From assembly GCA_021781255.1 (NCBI GenBank), contig JAJXXG010000507.1, positions 1-6,167 of the forward strand: DNA of 6,167 nucleotides, written 5' to 3'. The stretch's first letter is position 1. The number at the start of each line of letters is the position of its first letter. Under the pieces are notes generated by a model. That model was given only the letters and a program-made list of their open reading frames with translations. It was not told the DNA's origin and made no database searches. Below are positions 6,076-6,167 of the stretch, one piece after another. The position numbers and the translations under genes are program-made. The DNA comes from Acidobacteriota bacterium. Its GTDB lineage: Bacteria; Acidobacteriota; Terriglobia; Terriglobales; Acidobacteriaceae.

Positions 6076-6167
6076 GGTTCCCCCGGCCAGCCGCTCCTCC
6101 GCAATCACAAAGCCACCGTCATCTTGAGCGCAGCGAAGCGGAGTCGAAAGATCAGCGTCGGCCTTTC

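Larger units (their letters stand above)
5905..6153 (+). repeat. Cluster of four degenerate interspersed repeats (GTCATCCTGAGCGAAGC type)
   Basis: Copies sharing the head GTCATCCTGAGCGMAGC lie in the same orientation at 5905-5921 (one mismatch), 5950-5966, 5992-6008, and 6118-6134 (one mismatch, C to T). The third and fourth units carry the longer tail: the third ends in GGAGCGAAGGATCT near 6050-6063, and the fourth runs to GAAAGATC at 6153. Unit starts are 45, 42 and 126 bases apart. There is no convincing open reading frame here; the minus-strand frames covering it are repeat translations. I recall this motif as a common intergenic repeat in Acidobacteria and some other phyla; a genome count would confirm it. 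The region fills the space after mutS2 and continues toward the right edge. Confidence 0.75.

Overview
The window is ordinary-looking GC-rich chromosomal DNA. It most likely comes from an Acidobacteriota genome (Terriglobia / Acidobacteriaceae type). That placement is inferred from three things: interspersed 'GTCATCCTGAGCGAAGC' repeats, a short palindromic element resembling intergenic repeats I associate with that group, and the style of the proteins. No taxonomic search was possible. I see no tRNA, rRNA, CRISPR array, transposase or phage gene.

Left half (1-2240, minus strand): a methylcitrate-cycle operon read right to left, prpB (methylisocitrate lyase), prpC (2-methylcitrate synthase), then the first 18 codons of prpD (2-methylcitrate dehydratase), which runs off the left edge. 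Together these enzymes condense propionyl-CoA with oxaloacetate, isomerise the product through dehydration and hydration, and cleave it to pyruvate and succinate. They therefore detoxify and assimilate propionate. Both gaps inside the operon carry a small perfect hairpin just upstream of the next gene's Shine-Dalgarno sequence. An extended -10 promoter candidate sits directly upstream of prpB. No prpR-like regulator or propionyl-CoA synthetase gene is in view.

Middle (2241-3026): a 125-base divergent intergenic region, then a secreted DUF2911-family protein of unknown function on the plus strand. It is followed by a short gap holding a perfect 11-bp inverted repeat that abuts a good -10 hexamer.

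Right half (3027-6167, plus strand): a small FmdB-family zinc-ribbon protein with a TTG start and a low-complexity Ala/Pro/Lys tail, then mutS2, a MutS-like ATPase with KOW-like and Smr domains. The two are probably co-transcribed. The last 281 bases have no gene. They hold at least four same-orientation copies of a degenerate interspersed repeat and one weak candidate intrinsic terminator.

I did not find a convincing previously undescribed system. The points most worth a second look are the truncated prpD start, the intercistronic hairpins, the inverted repeat at the fmdB promoter, the non-canonical Smr motif in MutS2, the poor ribosome-binding context of mutS2 with a stop-start overlapping mini-ORF before it, and the repeat cluster.
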